Source: Alphaproteobacteria bacterium (GTDB taxonomy: Bacteria; Pseudomonadota; Alphaproteobacteria; Caulobacterales; Maricaulaceae). Taken from it: 64,000 nt of DNA. This document shows, in pieces, positions 1 to 8,810 of this stretch (position 1 is the stretch's first letter; every line of letters begins with the position of its first letter). Position numbers and translations under genes: made by a program. Where the stretch lies: positions 1 through 64,000 of the forward strand of contig WGNH01000006.1 in the NCBI GenBank assembly GCA_016124665.1, read 5' to 3'. Under the pieces are notes generated by a model, which was not told the origin of the DNA, did not search any database, and was given only the letters and a program-made list of their open reading frames with translations.

Positions 1-35
1 AAGCCATAGGCGAGACGGTCCGGCGCTTCGGTCAT
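1..35 (-). CDS. gspE: 5' end of a probable T2SS ATPase gene (partial)
   Basis: Only eleven complete codons are inside the window (MTEAPDRLAYG). The ATG overlaps the stop codon of the upstream gspD by four bases (ATGA), the usual sign of translational coupling. The name rests on position: in classical gsp operons gspE follows gspC and gspD. No diagnostic motif of the ATPase is visible in this fragment, so the assignment is an inference. Confidence 0.4.
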   Translation of the reverse strand, partial: MTEAPDRLAYG

Positions 36-1969
36 TGCGGACGCGGCGCTCCGGCTGAACCGGTGAGAAGGTCGGCAATCGCGTCGAGATCATTGACGCC
101 CGTGCGCTCATCCCCGCGCGGGCCGCGGATACGGCCATAGCTGCGCCCGGTGACATCGCGCATATCGGCTTCATTGCGGACAATGGTCGGACGGATGAAG
201 ACCATCAGATTGCGCTGCACCACCGATTCGCCCTCCGAGCGGAACAGGCGGCCGACACCGGGCAGGCGGCCCAGCCCCGGCACTCCGCTGGCCGTGGTCT
301 GCCGGTCCTGTTCGATCAGCCCGCCGAGCACGATGATCTCGCCATTATCCGCCAGAACTGTCGTGGAAATCTCGCGCTGATTGGTGATCAGCTCGTTCGA
401 GGACGCGCTGACCGTTCCGGCGACGCTGGAGACTTCCTGCCGGATGGCCAGGCGGATCGTGTCGCCATCATTGATCTGCGGCCGGACTTCGAGGCGCACG
501 CCGACATCGCGGCGCTCGATCGTGCGGAACGGATTGACATTGTTCGCGCCCAGCGCCTCGCCGGTGGTGACCGGTATCTGCTGGCCGACGAGGATATAGG
601 CTTCCTCATTGTCCAGCGTCAGCAATTGCGGCGTCGACAGCACATTGGAATTCTGGTCCTGTTCCACCGCATTCAGCACCAGGCCGAACAGATTCCCGCT
701 GGAATCCTGCCCGCCGAACCCGGCGGTGATCCCGGTTGCGCCGAGCAGCGAATTGAGCGCCAGCGACCGCAGCGAGGGCGTGACACCATCGCCACTGCCA
801 TCATCGATTTCGGCAATCGCGCCGGTCAGCGCCAGAATGTCGGGATTGGCGCGGTTGAAACGGCTCATCACCAGCGGCGCATCGCCGTCCTGATCGCCGG
901 AGAACAGGAATTGCACGCCCAGCTCCTCGGCCACCGTGTCGGAGATTTCCACGATGATCGCCTCGACCAGCACCTGCGGGCGGCGGATATCGAGCTGACG
1001 CACGACCTGTTCGATCTGCCGCTGCGCATCGGCCGGGGCGTTGATGATCAGCGAATTGGTCGGCGCGTGGTGGGAGATCGAAATCGGCCCGCCCGTGGCC
1101 GCCTCTCCGCCCGGCGCCAGCGACGCCGCCACATCTTCCAGGATCGGCAGGATGGATTCGCCATCCGTATGGCTGAGATAGATCACGCGGTAATCCTGAT
1201 TGGACTCGCTGACGGCATCGATCTGCCGCGCCAGCCGCATCATCTCGGCGATCTGGCCCTCATCGCCGCGAAACAGCAGCGAATTCGAGGAGGCGACCGG
1301 AACGATGGTGACGGCCGGGCTGCGTTGGCTCTCGCCGGATTGTGATCCGGGGCGCGAGGCGTCGAGGATGCGGGCCATGTCCGCGGCGGAGACATTTTCC
1401 AGCGCCAGCATCTCGAACACCGAGCTGTCGCGGTCGAGATTGGCCAGCACCGAGCGGGCGCGCTGCACATTGGAGGCATAGTCGACAATCACCACCGCAT
1501 TGCCGGAATCGATCGCATTGACGATGCCCTGCGCGCTGGTCAGCGGACGCAATATGTCCTGCGCCTCGCGCGCACTGGCATGCTGCAGCCGGATGACGCT
1601 GGTGACGATCTGGTCGCCGGAGACCGGGCCCGTTCCGCCCGTGCGCGTGCCGTCCTGCTCGGGAATGATCTGGTAGGCCCCGCTGCCCGAGCGGACCACC
1701 GCATAGCCCTGCACCCGCATCACCGAGAGAAACACCTCGAACACGCCTTCATCGGTCAGCGGCGTCTGCGAGGTGATATTGACCACGCCGCGCACATCCG
1801 GATCGACGATGAAGGTGTATCCGGTGAGGATGGAGACATCGTCGATGAAGGCCCGGATATCCGCATCGACGAAGTTCAGCGTGCTTTCCTGCTGGGCGCG
1901 CGTGGCCCCGGGCAGCACCATCAAAAGCGCCGCGGCGAGGCTCAGAAGGCGGAGAGGTTGGGTGATCAT
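32..1969 (-). CDS. gspD: Type II secretion outer-membrane secretin GspD (cluster 1)
   Basis: This 645-residue protein would form the multimeric outer-membrane channel of a type II secretion system. A Sec signal peptide is visible (hydrophobic stretch ending GATRAQQ). After it come an N0 domain (from about NFVDADIRAFIDDVS), N1-N3 repeats, and the C-terminal secretin core, with the family signature VPGLGRLPGVGRLF near the end. Length is normal for GspD. The start overlaps the stop of gspC by four bases, and its stop overlaps the start of the next gene, so the three are coupled. It is one of two full secretins in the window; unlike the second (28764-30803) it has no lipobox, so it probably relies on another pilotin arrangement or none. 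Confidence 0.93.
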   Translation of the reverse strand: MITQPLRLLSLAAALLMVLPGATRAQQESTLNFVDADIRAFIDDVSILTGYTFIVDPDVRGVVNITSQTPLTDEGVFEVFLSVMRVQGYAVVRSGSGAYQIIPEQDGTRTGGTGPVSGDQIVTSVIRLQHASAREAQDILRPLTSAQGIVNAIDSGNAVVIVDYASNVQRARSVLANLDRDSSVFEMLALENVSAADMARILDASRPGSQSGESQRSPAVTIVPVASSNSLLFRGDEGQIAEMMRLARQIDAVSESNQDYRVIYLSHTDGESILPILEDVAASLAPGGEAATGGPISISHHAPTNSLIINAPADAQRQIEQVVRQLDIRRPQVLVEAIIVEISDTVAEELGVQFLFSGDQDGDAPLVMSRFNRANPDILALTGAIAEIDDGSGDGVTPSLRSLALNSLLGATGITAGFGGQDSSGNLFGLVLNAVEQDQNSNVLSTPQLLTLDNEEAYILVGQQIPVTTGEALGANNVNPFRTIERRDVGVRLEVRPQINDGDTIRLAIRQEVSSVAGTVSASSNELITNQREISTTVLADNGEIIVLGGLIEQDRQTTASGVPGLGRLPGVGRLFRSEGESVVQRNLMVFIRPTIVRNEADMRDVTGRSYGRIRGPRGDERTGVNDLDAIADLLTGSAGAPRPQ

Positions 1970-2781
1970 CGGGAGACATCCAGAGTGACCCGTTCACCTT
2001 CACGGCGCACGGTAAGTTGAAGGGAAGTGGTCTGGCGCAATTGCGGGAACAGCCTGGCGGCCGCCTCGGCATCCTGCGGCAGGGGGCGGCCATTGATTTC
2101 CAGAATGATATCGCCGCGCTCCAGACCCAGAGCGGACAGGGCGGGCGCAGTGTCCGCCGCATTGACGCGGAAACCGATCAGATTGCCGCTTTCGAAATAG
2201 GGCTGCAGCGACAGATCCGTGATCAGCGTGTCCGGATTGATTGCCGCGCCGGAACTGGACGGCGTCAGGGCTGTGCGTTCGGCCTCCTCGCGCAGGAACA
2301 GCACTTCGCGCACCCCGCTGCGGCGGATCACGATGCGGTCGGCATAGACTGCCGCCAGCACCGCCTCGCCGGTGATCTCCTGCCCCACCGCATAAGTGCG
2401 CTGGCCATTGGCACCGGCCTCGATGATGGCGGTGCCGGTTTCGGGATCCGCCCCCGTCCGCACGCCGAAGAGGCGCAGCTGCAGCCTTGTCTCCGGCAGC
2501 GTGTCGATATCGGCATCGGTGGCGGTACCGCCCGCGCCGGAAAACAGCCCCTCGAAGGATTGCGCTGTGGCTTGCAGGCGGGTGTCGCGGATCGCCGTCC
2601 GGTCATCCGGCTCGGCAAAATCGAACGGCTCGGCATAGGCGCCATAGGCGATGAACCAGAGCGCCTTCGCCAGAAGGAAGGCGAGCACCGCCAGCGCCAA
2701 CAGCTCCACAGCCGTCACCACGGCCCGCATCAGCGGGCGGGTGTTTTCCGGGCGGGAGGTGGAAACGGTCAGCATGGTCAT
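1966..2781 (-). CDS. gspC: Type II secretion inner-membrane protein GspC (cluster 1)
   Basis: A 271-residue protein with the GspC plan: a short cytoplasmic N-terminus, one transmembrane helix (about residues 22-45, LLALAVLAFLLAKALWF), a periplasmic HR domain (about 90-150) and a C-terminal PDZ domain (about 190-268; GLERGDIILEINGRPL is the PDZ ligand-loop region). In the family GspC links the inner-membrane platform to the N0 domain of GspD. It is the first gene of cluster 1 and overlaps gspD by four bases. Two in-frame ATGs are two codons apart at the start; the upstream one is used here. Confidence 0.88.
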   Translation of the reverse strand: MTMLTVSTSRPENTRPLMRAVVTAVELLALAVLAFLLAKALWFIAYGAYAEPFDFAEPDDRTAIRDTRLQATAQSFEGLFSGAGGTATDADIDTLPETRLQLRLFGVRTGADPETGTAIIEAGANGQRTYAVGQEITGEAVLAAVYADRIVIRRSGVREVLFLREEAERTALTPSSSGAAINPDTLITDLSLQPYFESGNLIGFRVNAADTAPALSALGLERGDIILEINGRPLPQDAEAAARLFPQLRQTTSLQLTVRREGERVTLDVSR

Positions 2782-2877
2782 CCACGACGGGGGTTGCGAT
2801 GCCCGGGGCAGGCCCGGACTGCCCCGCGTTTACGACAGTATTTTTCAGGCTTTGCGTCAGTTTTGATTCATTAATGT

Positions 2878-2906
2878 GACGGCCCGCCCGCAAGGGGCAG
2901 GCCGTC
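2878..2906 (-). terminator. Hairpin downstream of the TonB receptor gene
   Basis: Inverted repeat GACGGCC/GGCCGTC extended inward by GCCC/GGGC across one C-A mismatch, loop of five. It lies 19 bases past the stop of the receptor gene and before gspC. The T-rich tail on the minus strand is weak, so it may end transcription inefficiently or only stabilise the 3' end. Confidence 0.5.
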
Positions 2907-2924
2907 TCATTTATGCCGCACGCA

Positions 2925-5525
2925 TCAGAAGTGAGCGGTGAGGCTCATCGAGATCGTCGTGCCGCGCTCATAGGTGTTGAAATTGGTCACACCAATGGTC
3001 GGATTGCGCTGGAATTCGATGTGATCCTCATTCAGCAGGTTGCGGGCATTCAGCCCGAAGGTCACCGGCTGCTCGAAGAGATCGAAATCCCGGCTGTAGC
3101 TGAGATCCAGCTGGAAGCCCGGATCTTCAAGAACATCCGGCAGCTCCGCACCCGGCTGGCTGAGACCGCGCTGAAGCACGCGCTCATCCACCCAGTTCAG
3201 CAGCAGGGTCAGCTGTTCCACATCGCTTTCCCAGCCGATCTGGGCATTGACGATGTTTTCCGGAGTCCCCTGCAGAACCGAGCCGTCGAGATTGAAGAGC
3301 GAGGCCGCACGCAAGGTCTGGGTGATCGGATCGAACACCACGTCATTGGCCCCGGCCTGCACTTCGGAGTCGGTATAGGTGTAGTTCACCGAGAAGCGGA
3401 AATCACGATCCGAGAAGAAGGGCGCGAAATAGCCCGTCTCGACCGGAATGGTGAAATACCGGCGGAATTCTAGCTCCGCACCCTGCACGATGGCTTCCGG
3501 CGAGTTGATGAAAGTGGTCTCGAACACGAAGGTCGAGGTCGAGAACTGAACTTCCTCGATCGGGTTTTCCAGCCGCTTGTAGAAGACCGCACCGGTAATG
3601 AACTGATCGCGGCCCATATAGTATTCCAGACGGGCATCGAAGTTCTGGATAGTGGAATCCACCATCCCGGCATTACCGCGATAGAGGCGTTCCGATTCCG
3701 GATCGAAGAAGGCCGAACGGGCCAGCTCGCGGAATTGCGGACGGGCAATCGTTTCCGAATAACCGGCGCGCAATTGCAGATCGTCGGCAAAGTTCCAGGT
3801 CACGGTCAGGGCCGGCAGGACATAGTCATTGGCCAGCGACGAACCGGCCCCCTGAGTACCGAAACGGTCGAAGGTCTGCACATTCTGTTCGGCTTCCTCG
3901 TAACGGGCCCCCGCTGTCAGGCGGATGAAGCTGGTCACATCAAAATCAGCCTGCACGTAGAAGGCATCCACATCCAGATTGGCCCGGTAGGAATCGTTCG
4001 GTGTCACGATTTCCGTGAGCACGAAACGGTTGGGGTCGATATTGTCCGGTCCGAACAGGAAGTCGGGACGGGCCACTCTGACATCATCCGGCAGAGAATT
4101 GCCGCCGGCAAAACGGAAGGCGTAGAAATTATAGTCCCGCTCTGTACGCGAAACATCAAAGCCGCCCGCCAGGACCAGTTCCCGGCCATTCGCCAGATCG
4201 AATCTCCGCTGCACGTCCAGACCGATATTGTTGAGGTCGTCCGTCAGATCCGAGAAGCGGATGGCATAGTTATTGGCCACTTCATAGGATGGCACGCCCG
4301 TCGCGGCATCCGGGAAACGGCGGAGTGAGCGCTCATAGGGCGCATCCCGCGTGGCCCGGGCAATCGAGCCGCGCCAGTCGATCTCGAAATCGCCCAGCAG
4401 ATGTTCGCCGGCAAGCTGGAACATCCGCAGATCGCGTTCATACCAGCCGGTCGATTCGTCTTGAACCTCACCGGTCTGACCCGGAGCGTTGAAGTCCCGG
4501 CCCGTATCGATCTGTGATTCCTTGGACGTGCTGTGCACATAAAAGCCCGTGGCTTGCAGCAGGTGATCACCATTCTCCAACGACACCGAACCCAACGCAT
4601 TGCTCTGGATGTTGAGCGTCGTTTCCGTTGTCTGGAATTCACTGCCGATAATGTCGCCCAGCACAAACTGGCGGGTTGCGCGCTGGGTTTCCCAGTTATG
4701 GCTGTAACCGGCCGCACCGATCACGCCCACATCCCAGTCGCCCAGGCGGAAAGCCCGGCCGGCATCCAGGGAGAAAGACGTGTTGGGATGCAAACGGCCC
4801 GACTGGATCACCGAAACCGGCGAGTTCGTGAACGATTCGCCGATCTGTTCGACAACCAAAGGATCCTGCGAGGACAGGGTTTGGTTGGTAATGATCAGAT
4901 TGCGGATACCGCTCGGCAAACGGCGGACACCGCTGTCATAGCCGGTCCAGTCCTCATCCGAGCCGTAATGGAAAAGACCGGTTTCATGGGTCGTTTCCGT
5001 ATTGAAGCTGGTGCTGGCCGAGATATTGGTGAAGTTTTCGATCGGGCGGCGCAGCGTGCGCAGATCGATCAGACCCCCGCCGAATTCACCCTGGTAGTTG
5101 GCGGAATAGGTTTTCTGAACGGCAATCCGGTCCAGAACACCGGACGGGAACAGATCCAGTGGCACGGTCCGGCGGAGCGGCTCCGGGCTGGGCAGCGGAG
5201 AACCGTTGAGGAGGGCTGCGGAATACCGGTCGCCCAGTCCGCGGACATAGGCAAAGCGGCCGCCGACGATCGACAGGCCGGAGACGCGGGTCAGCGCGAT
5301 GGCGGCCGAACTGTCTCCGGACCGTTGCAGGTCCTCATTGGTGACGAAACTGGCCACCTGCGCCGTCTGGCGCTGGGGCTCGGGGATGAACTGGCCGCGG
5401 ACGACAATCGTATCGCCTTCGGTCTGTTCTGCGGCAGCTTCCGCTTGCTGTGCCATCGCGGCCGAAGGCGCGAGGAACATCGTGCTTGCGAGAAGCGCAC
5501 CGCTGAATTTTAGGACGGTTTTCAT
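2925..5525 (-). CDS. TonB-dependent outer-membrane receptor
   Basis: An 866-residue receptor that would take up a ligand across the outer membrane using TonB energy. The ATG at 5525 is chosen over a further upstream frame extension because it begins a clean signal peptide (hydrophobic core ending AMAQQ). A possible TonB-box-like stretch (GDTIVVRG) follows, then a plug domain (about residues 50-170, with the conserved YVRGLGDRYS region) and a 22-strand-type barrel ending in phenylalanine (SMSLTAHF). The strongly divergent lipoprotein gene lies immediately upstream on the same strand, about 80 bases away, suggesting that the two form a receptor/surface-lipoprotein pair. The ligand cannot be read from the sequence. 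The best resemblance is to plug-containing receptors of Caulobacterales-type bacteria. Confidence 0.9.
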   Translation of the reverse strand: MKTVLKFSGALLASTMFLAPSAAMAQQAEAAAEQTEGDTIVVRGQFIPEPQRQTAQVASFVTNEDLQRSGDSSAAIALTRVSGLSIVGGRFAYVRGLGDRYSAALLNGSPLPSPEPLRRTVPLDLFPSGVLDRIAVQKTYSANYQGEFGGGLIDLRTLRRPIENFTNISASTSFNTETTHETGLFHYGSDEDWTGYDSGVRRLPSGIRNLIITNQTLSSQDPLVVEQIGESFTNSPVSVIQSGRLHPNTSFSLDAGRAFRLGDWDVGVIGAAGYSHNWETQRATRQFVLGDIIGSEFQTTETTLNIQSNALGSVSLENGDHLLQATGFYVHSTSKESQIDTGRDFNAPGQTGEVQDESTGWYERDLRMFQLAGEHLLGDFEIDWRGSIARATRDAPYERSLRRFPDAATGVPSYEVANNYAIRFSDLTDDLNNIGLDVQRRFDLANGRELVLAGGFDVSRTERDYNFYAFRFAGGNSLPDDVRVARPDFLFGPDNIDPNRFVLTEIVTPNDSYRANLDVDAFYVQADFDVTSFIRLTAGARYEEAEQNVQTFDRFGTQGAGSSLANDYVLPALTVTWNFADDLQLRAGYSETIARPQFRELARSAFFDPESERLYRGNAGMVDSTIQNFDARLEYYMGRDQFITGAVFYKRLENPIEEVQFSTSTFVFETTFINSPEAIVQGAELEFRRYFTIPVETGYFAPFFSDRDFRFSVNYTYTDSEVQAGANDVVFDPITQTLRAASLFNLDGSVLQGTPENIVNAQIGWESDVEQLTLLLNWVDERVLQRGLSQPGAELPDVLEDPGFQLDLSYSRDFDLFEQPVTFGLNARNLLNEDHIEFQRNPTIGVTNFNTYERGTTISMSLTAHF

Positions 5526-5569
5526 GGCTTCAACCTTTGAAATTCGAGAGCGTGTGGGGCGGATGACGG

Positions 5570-5598
5570 GGCGCGCCGGCCGGCATGACCGGCGCGCC
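5570..5598. repeat. Perfect 10-bp inverted repeat between lipoprotein and receptor genes
   Basis: GGCGCGCCGG and CCGGCGCGCC flank a nine-base loop. It sits just after the lipoprotein stop and about 45 bases before the receptor start. There is no T-tract on either strand, so it looks more like an RNA processing or attenuation hairpin than a classic terminator. Confidence 0.55.
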
Positions 5599-5605
5599 TT
5601 GTCGC

Positions 5606-8401
5606 CTAGCAGGGAGTTGCGGCCTCGAGGCCACAGCTCCAGCCCGCCCACCAGCGGTCCTGGTTGTTCTGCACCGCACCGGCATAGGTCGCCGATTGGA
5701 ACCAGCCATCGACCGTGCTCGGGTCAATCGCGGTGACAGCCGTTTCGTTGGCGCCGTTGATGAAGGTCGCAGACAGCGAGCTGGCACCGACCACATTGTT
5801 GGTCCCGCCATTGATGGCAGCCTGGGCCGTACCCGCTTCCGAGTTGGCAGTTTCGATGCCGCCAGCGCAGTCGAACAACACCGAGTCGAAGCTCGGATCC
5901 TGTCCAATGCCTTGATACCCGGCCGTGCCGTTACCGGCAGAGTCCTGGTAGCGGAAACAGGCATCGCCCTGCTCGTTCAGCACACCGTTGATGTAGCGGC
6001 CAACAGTACCCGAGTTGAGGCGGAAGCCGTTACCGCCGCCGGCGCGGGCAACGAAGGTGAAGTTGGACACATTGGCATTCGACAGCGGCGTGACGCCATT
6101 ACCGGCCGAAGAGGCCTCGACAACATTGTCACCGCCATTGGCGCGCTGGACCACGATCGCGAACTGGATGTTGCCCTGATAGCCATTGTCGGTGTCGATG
6201 GAGTCATCGTCATTACCGGTCAGCACCAGGTTGCGGACATTGACGTTGCCGCCGAAGAATTCGACGCCGTCATCCGAGTTGTTGTGCACCTGGATGTTGT
6301 TGACCGTCGTGCCATTGCCGACACCGCCGAAGGTGATGCCGTTCAGCTCATTACCTTGCGTGTTGATGGCAAAGCCCGCGAACTGGACCCGGGTAAAGGT
6401 CAGCGAACCCGAGGAGTCATTGGCGGTTGCGCCACCGTAGATCGCGTCCGGATTGGTCACGCCTTCGACGATGTTTTCACACTGGACTGTGCCCGGTGTG
6501 GCGGCATCGCGGCAGCGGTTGATCGGCGCACGGCCGAGGATGACGAGACCACCCCATTCGGAGATCGCATCAACGCGGTCACCGGCGGCATTGGTCACGT
6601 CATTTTCAGACGTCATGATGACCGGAGCGGCGGCTGTACCATTCGAGAAGATTTGCGAACCGCGGTTCACGACAATGTAGTCAGCACCGCTGTCACCGAA
6701 GAGGGTGACGCCCGATTCGATGGTCAACGAAGCCGGGTCACCACCGGCTGCCGAGCCATCAGCGCCGACATCCACGCCGACATCAATACGGCCGGCGATC
6801 TCATAGAGATTGCCGCGGGTGAGGCGGATATCGTCCGTGATGATACCGCTGAGGCGGCACACATTCGTGCCGTTGATTTCGATGCTCGTATCGGTGGTGC
6901 CGACGGGGCAGACCGGATCCGGGAACAGGGCGAAGGTCCAGCCCGCAGCCCAGTTCTGGGTCTCGGTATCATTCGGACCGAAAGCGCCGACATAGCCGAG
7001 ATTTTGCAGGAAGCCGTCAACCGCCGACGGATCGGTGGCGGTCATGCCGTTTTCATTCGGCCCCGGGAACAGGCGGGCGGCCAGCGAGCTGGGACCGACC
7101 ACATTGTTCGCATTCGCATTGACCGCACCGGTCGCGGCGGCCGCATCCGAATTGCCCGTGGAGAGACCACCGTCGCAATCAAACAGGACGGACTGGAAGC
7201 TCGGATCTACACCGACGCCGCCATAACCGGCCACGCCGTCACCGGCGGAGTCCTGGTAGCGGAAGCATTCCTGACCGTAATCGACCACGCCATTCATATA
7301 GAGGCCGACCGTACCCGTGTTCAGACGCCAGGCATTTGAACGGTTGCCGACAAAGGTGAAGTTCGAGATCGAGGCATTGGACAGCGGGGTCACACCATTT
7401 CCGGCCGAAGAGGCCTCGACAATGTTGTCGCCGCCATCGGCCCGCTGAACCACAATCAGGTTCTGCACAGCACCCTGCCAGCCATTGTCGGTGTCGAATG
7501 AGTCGTCATCATTGCCCGTCAGCACGACATTGCGGAGGTTCGCCGTCCCGCCGAACATTTCGACGCCGTCATCGGAATTGTTGTGGACCTGGATGTTTTC
7601 CACCGTCGTGCCGTCGCCAACCCCGGCCATGGTGATGCCGTTGAGTTCATTGCCTTGCGTGTTGATGGCAAAACCGGCGAACTGGACGCGGAGATAGCGC
7701 AGGATGCCCGAATTGTCGTTCGGCAGCGCACCGCCATAAATGGCGTCCGGATTGGTCACGCCCTCGACGATGTTTTCACACTGCGCCGTACCCGGCGTGG
7801 CGGCATCGCGGCAGCGGTTGATCGGTGCCCGGCCGAGAATGACCAGACCACCCCACTCGGAGATGTTGGATCCGCCATCATCATTTGACGGATCATTGTC
7901 GGCGCGGCGCTCGAGATCAGCCTGGCTGGTCATCACGATCGGATTGACCGCTGTGCCGCTGGCTTCGATCTGGGAGCCGCGATTGATGACGATATAATCG
8001 GCACCGCTGTTTCCGAAGAGCACGGCACCCGGCTCGATCGTCAGGCGGGCAGCTGTGCCGCCGGCATTGCCGTCAGCGCCGACATCGGAACCGATATCGA
8101 CCCGGCCATCAATGCGGTAGGCAACGCCTTGCACCGCTGGAATGGTCAGATTGGCAAGAACCGCACCGGAAATCAGGGCCACCGTGTTGCCGGCCACCGG
8201 AGTGGCGGCACAGGTGAAGCCGGCCGGACAGGTTGCGGCACCGCCGCCACCCGTACCGCCGCCACCGCCACCGCCGCCACCGGGAGGGGTGCCGGGGTTG
8301 GTGGTGCCGGGTGACGCGATGTTGGAACCCTGCGAACAGGCGGCGAGTGTGCCGGCCGCTGCAATCAGCAACAGTTTTTTGAAAGAGATGCCCAAGGACA
8401 T
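5606..8401 (-). CDS. Surface lipoprotein with two duplicated beta-helix-like halves
   Basis: A 931-residue lipoprotein. The ATG at 8401 has a strong purine-rich ribosome site (GGGGGT) six bases before it and begins a lipoprotein signal with lipobox LAAC. A glycine/proline-rich linker follows (about residues 28-45). The rest is two homologous halves about 433 residues apart: each carries the block ADYIVVNRGSQI, then ISEWGGLVILGRAPINRC, then FAGFAINTQGNELNGIT, then NNSDDGVE and TGNDDDS, then VVEASSAGNGVTPLSNA. The short regularly spaced hydrophobic repeats rich in Asn/Asp/Gly suggest a right-handed parallel beta-helix. Cysteine pairs are conserved in both halves. The function is not known to me. 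Its place upstream of a TonB receptor suggests a surface ligand-binding partner. Confidence 0.85.
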   Translation of the reverse strand: MSLGISFKKLLLIAAAGTLAACSQGSNIASPGTTNPGTPPGGGGGGGGGTGGGGAATCPAGFTCAATPVAGNTVALISGAVLANLTIPAVQGVAYRIDGRVDIGSDVGADGNAGGTAARLTIEPGAVLFGNSGADYIVINRGSQIEASGTAVNPIVMTSQADLERRADNDPSNDDGGSNISEWGGLVILGRAPINRCRDAATPGTAQCENIVEGVTNPDAIYGGALPNDNSGILRYLRVQFAGFAINTQGNELNGITMAGVGDGTTVENIQVHNNSDDGVEMFGGTANLRNVVLTGNDDDSFDTDNGWQGAVQNLIVVQRADGGDNIVEASSAGNGVTPLSNASISNFTFVGNRSNAWRLNTGTVGLYMNGVVDYGQECFRYQDSAGDGVAGYGGVGVDPSFQSVLFDCDGGLSTGNSDAAAATGAVNANANNVVGPSSLAARLFPGPNENGMTATDPSAVDGFLQNLGYVGAFGPNDTETQNWAAGWTFALFPDPVCPVGTTDTSIEINGTNVCRLSGIITDDIRLTRGNLYEIAGRIDVGVDVGADGSAAGGDPASLTIESGVTLFGDSGADYIVVNRGSQIFSNGTAAAPVIMTSENDVTNAAGDRVDAISEWGGLVILGRAPINRCRDAATPGTVQCENIVEGVTNPDAIYGGATANDSSGSLTFTRVQFAGFAINTQGNELNGITFGGVGNGTTVNNIQVHNNSDDGVEFFGGNVNVRNLVLTGNDDDSIDTDNGYQGNIQFAIVVQRANGGDNVVEASSAGNGVTPLSNANVSNFTFVARAGGGNGFRLNSGTVGRYINGVLNEQGDACFRYQDSAGNGTAGYQGIGQDPSFDSVLFDCAGGIETANSEAGTAQAAINGGTNNVVGASSLSATFINGANETAVTAIDPSTVDGWFQSATYAGAVQNNQDRWWAGWSCGLEAATPC

Positions 8402-8810
8402 GAAAGACCCCCAATGAAGAGCGCAGTACAAACAGGTCGCACGAAGGCCTCATTACCCACGCACGTGATCGGGGCGGACCAAATCGGAGAGTTGCAACAA
8501 ACCGATGACGGTTCTGCTTCGGTTTTTTGTCAGCGCTTTCGAAGGACCGGGAATCCGCTGAACAGATCAATCTCGTATGTCATAATATATTGATTTATAT
8601 GAGGTATTTTTGTGTGTGGCGTTGACGCCGCGCACTGCAGGCGGTTCTGTTAAATTTGTGTGACAGGCTTTTGGCGTGTTATGCGGGCAGAGACCCGGAG
8701 ACGGCATCATATTTTCCGCTTTACAGCCGGATTATTTGGAAATAAATGCGTCTTCCCGGCGGAGGTGACGATGCCGGATTGGGTTAATAGCTGTCAGGGG
8801 GTTTCGTGCG
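8402..8810. other. Divergent intergenic region, 409 bp
   Basis: It separates the minus-strand lipoprotein from the plus-strand decarboxylase and must hold promoters for both. The middle (about 8575-8620) is clearly AT-rich compared with the surroundings. An AGGGGG ribosome site lies at about 8796-8801 for the decarboxylase. I see no convincing consensus promoter pair, RNA gene or protein-coding frame. Confidence 0.5.

Noticed and set aside
5585-7339. 584-codon open frame on the plus strand
   Set aside because: It is antisense to the duplicated lipoprotein, which has a clear signal peptide, lipobox and internal homology. The plus-strand translation has no domain and simply mirrors the repeats.
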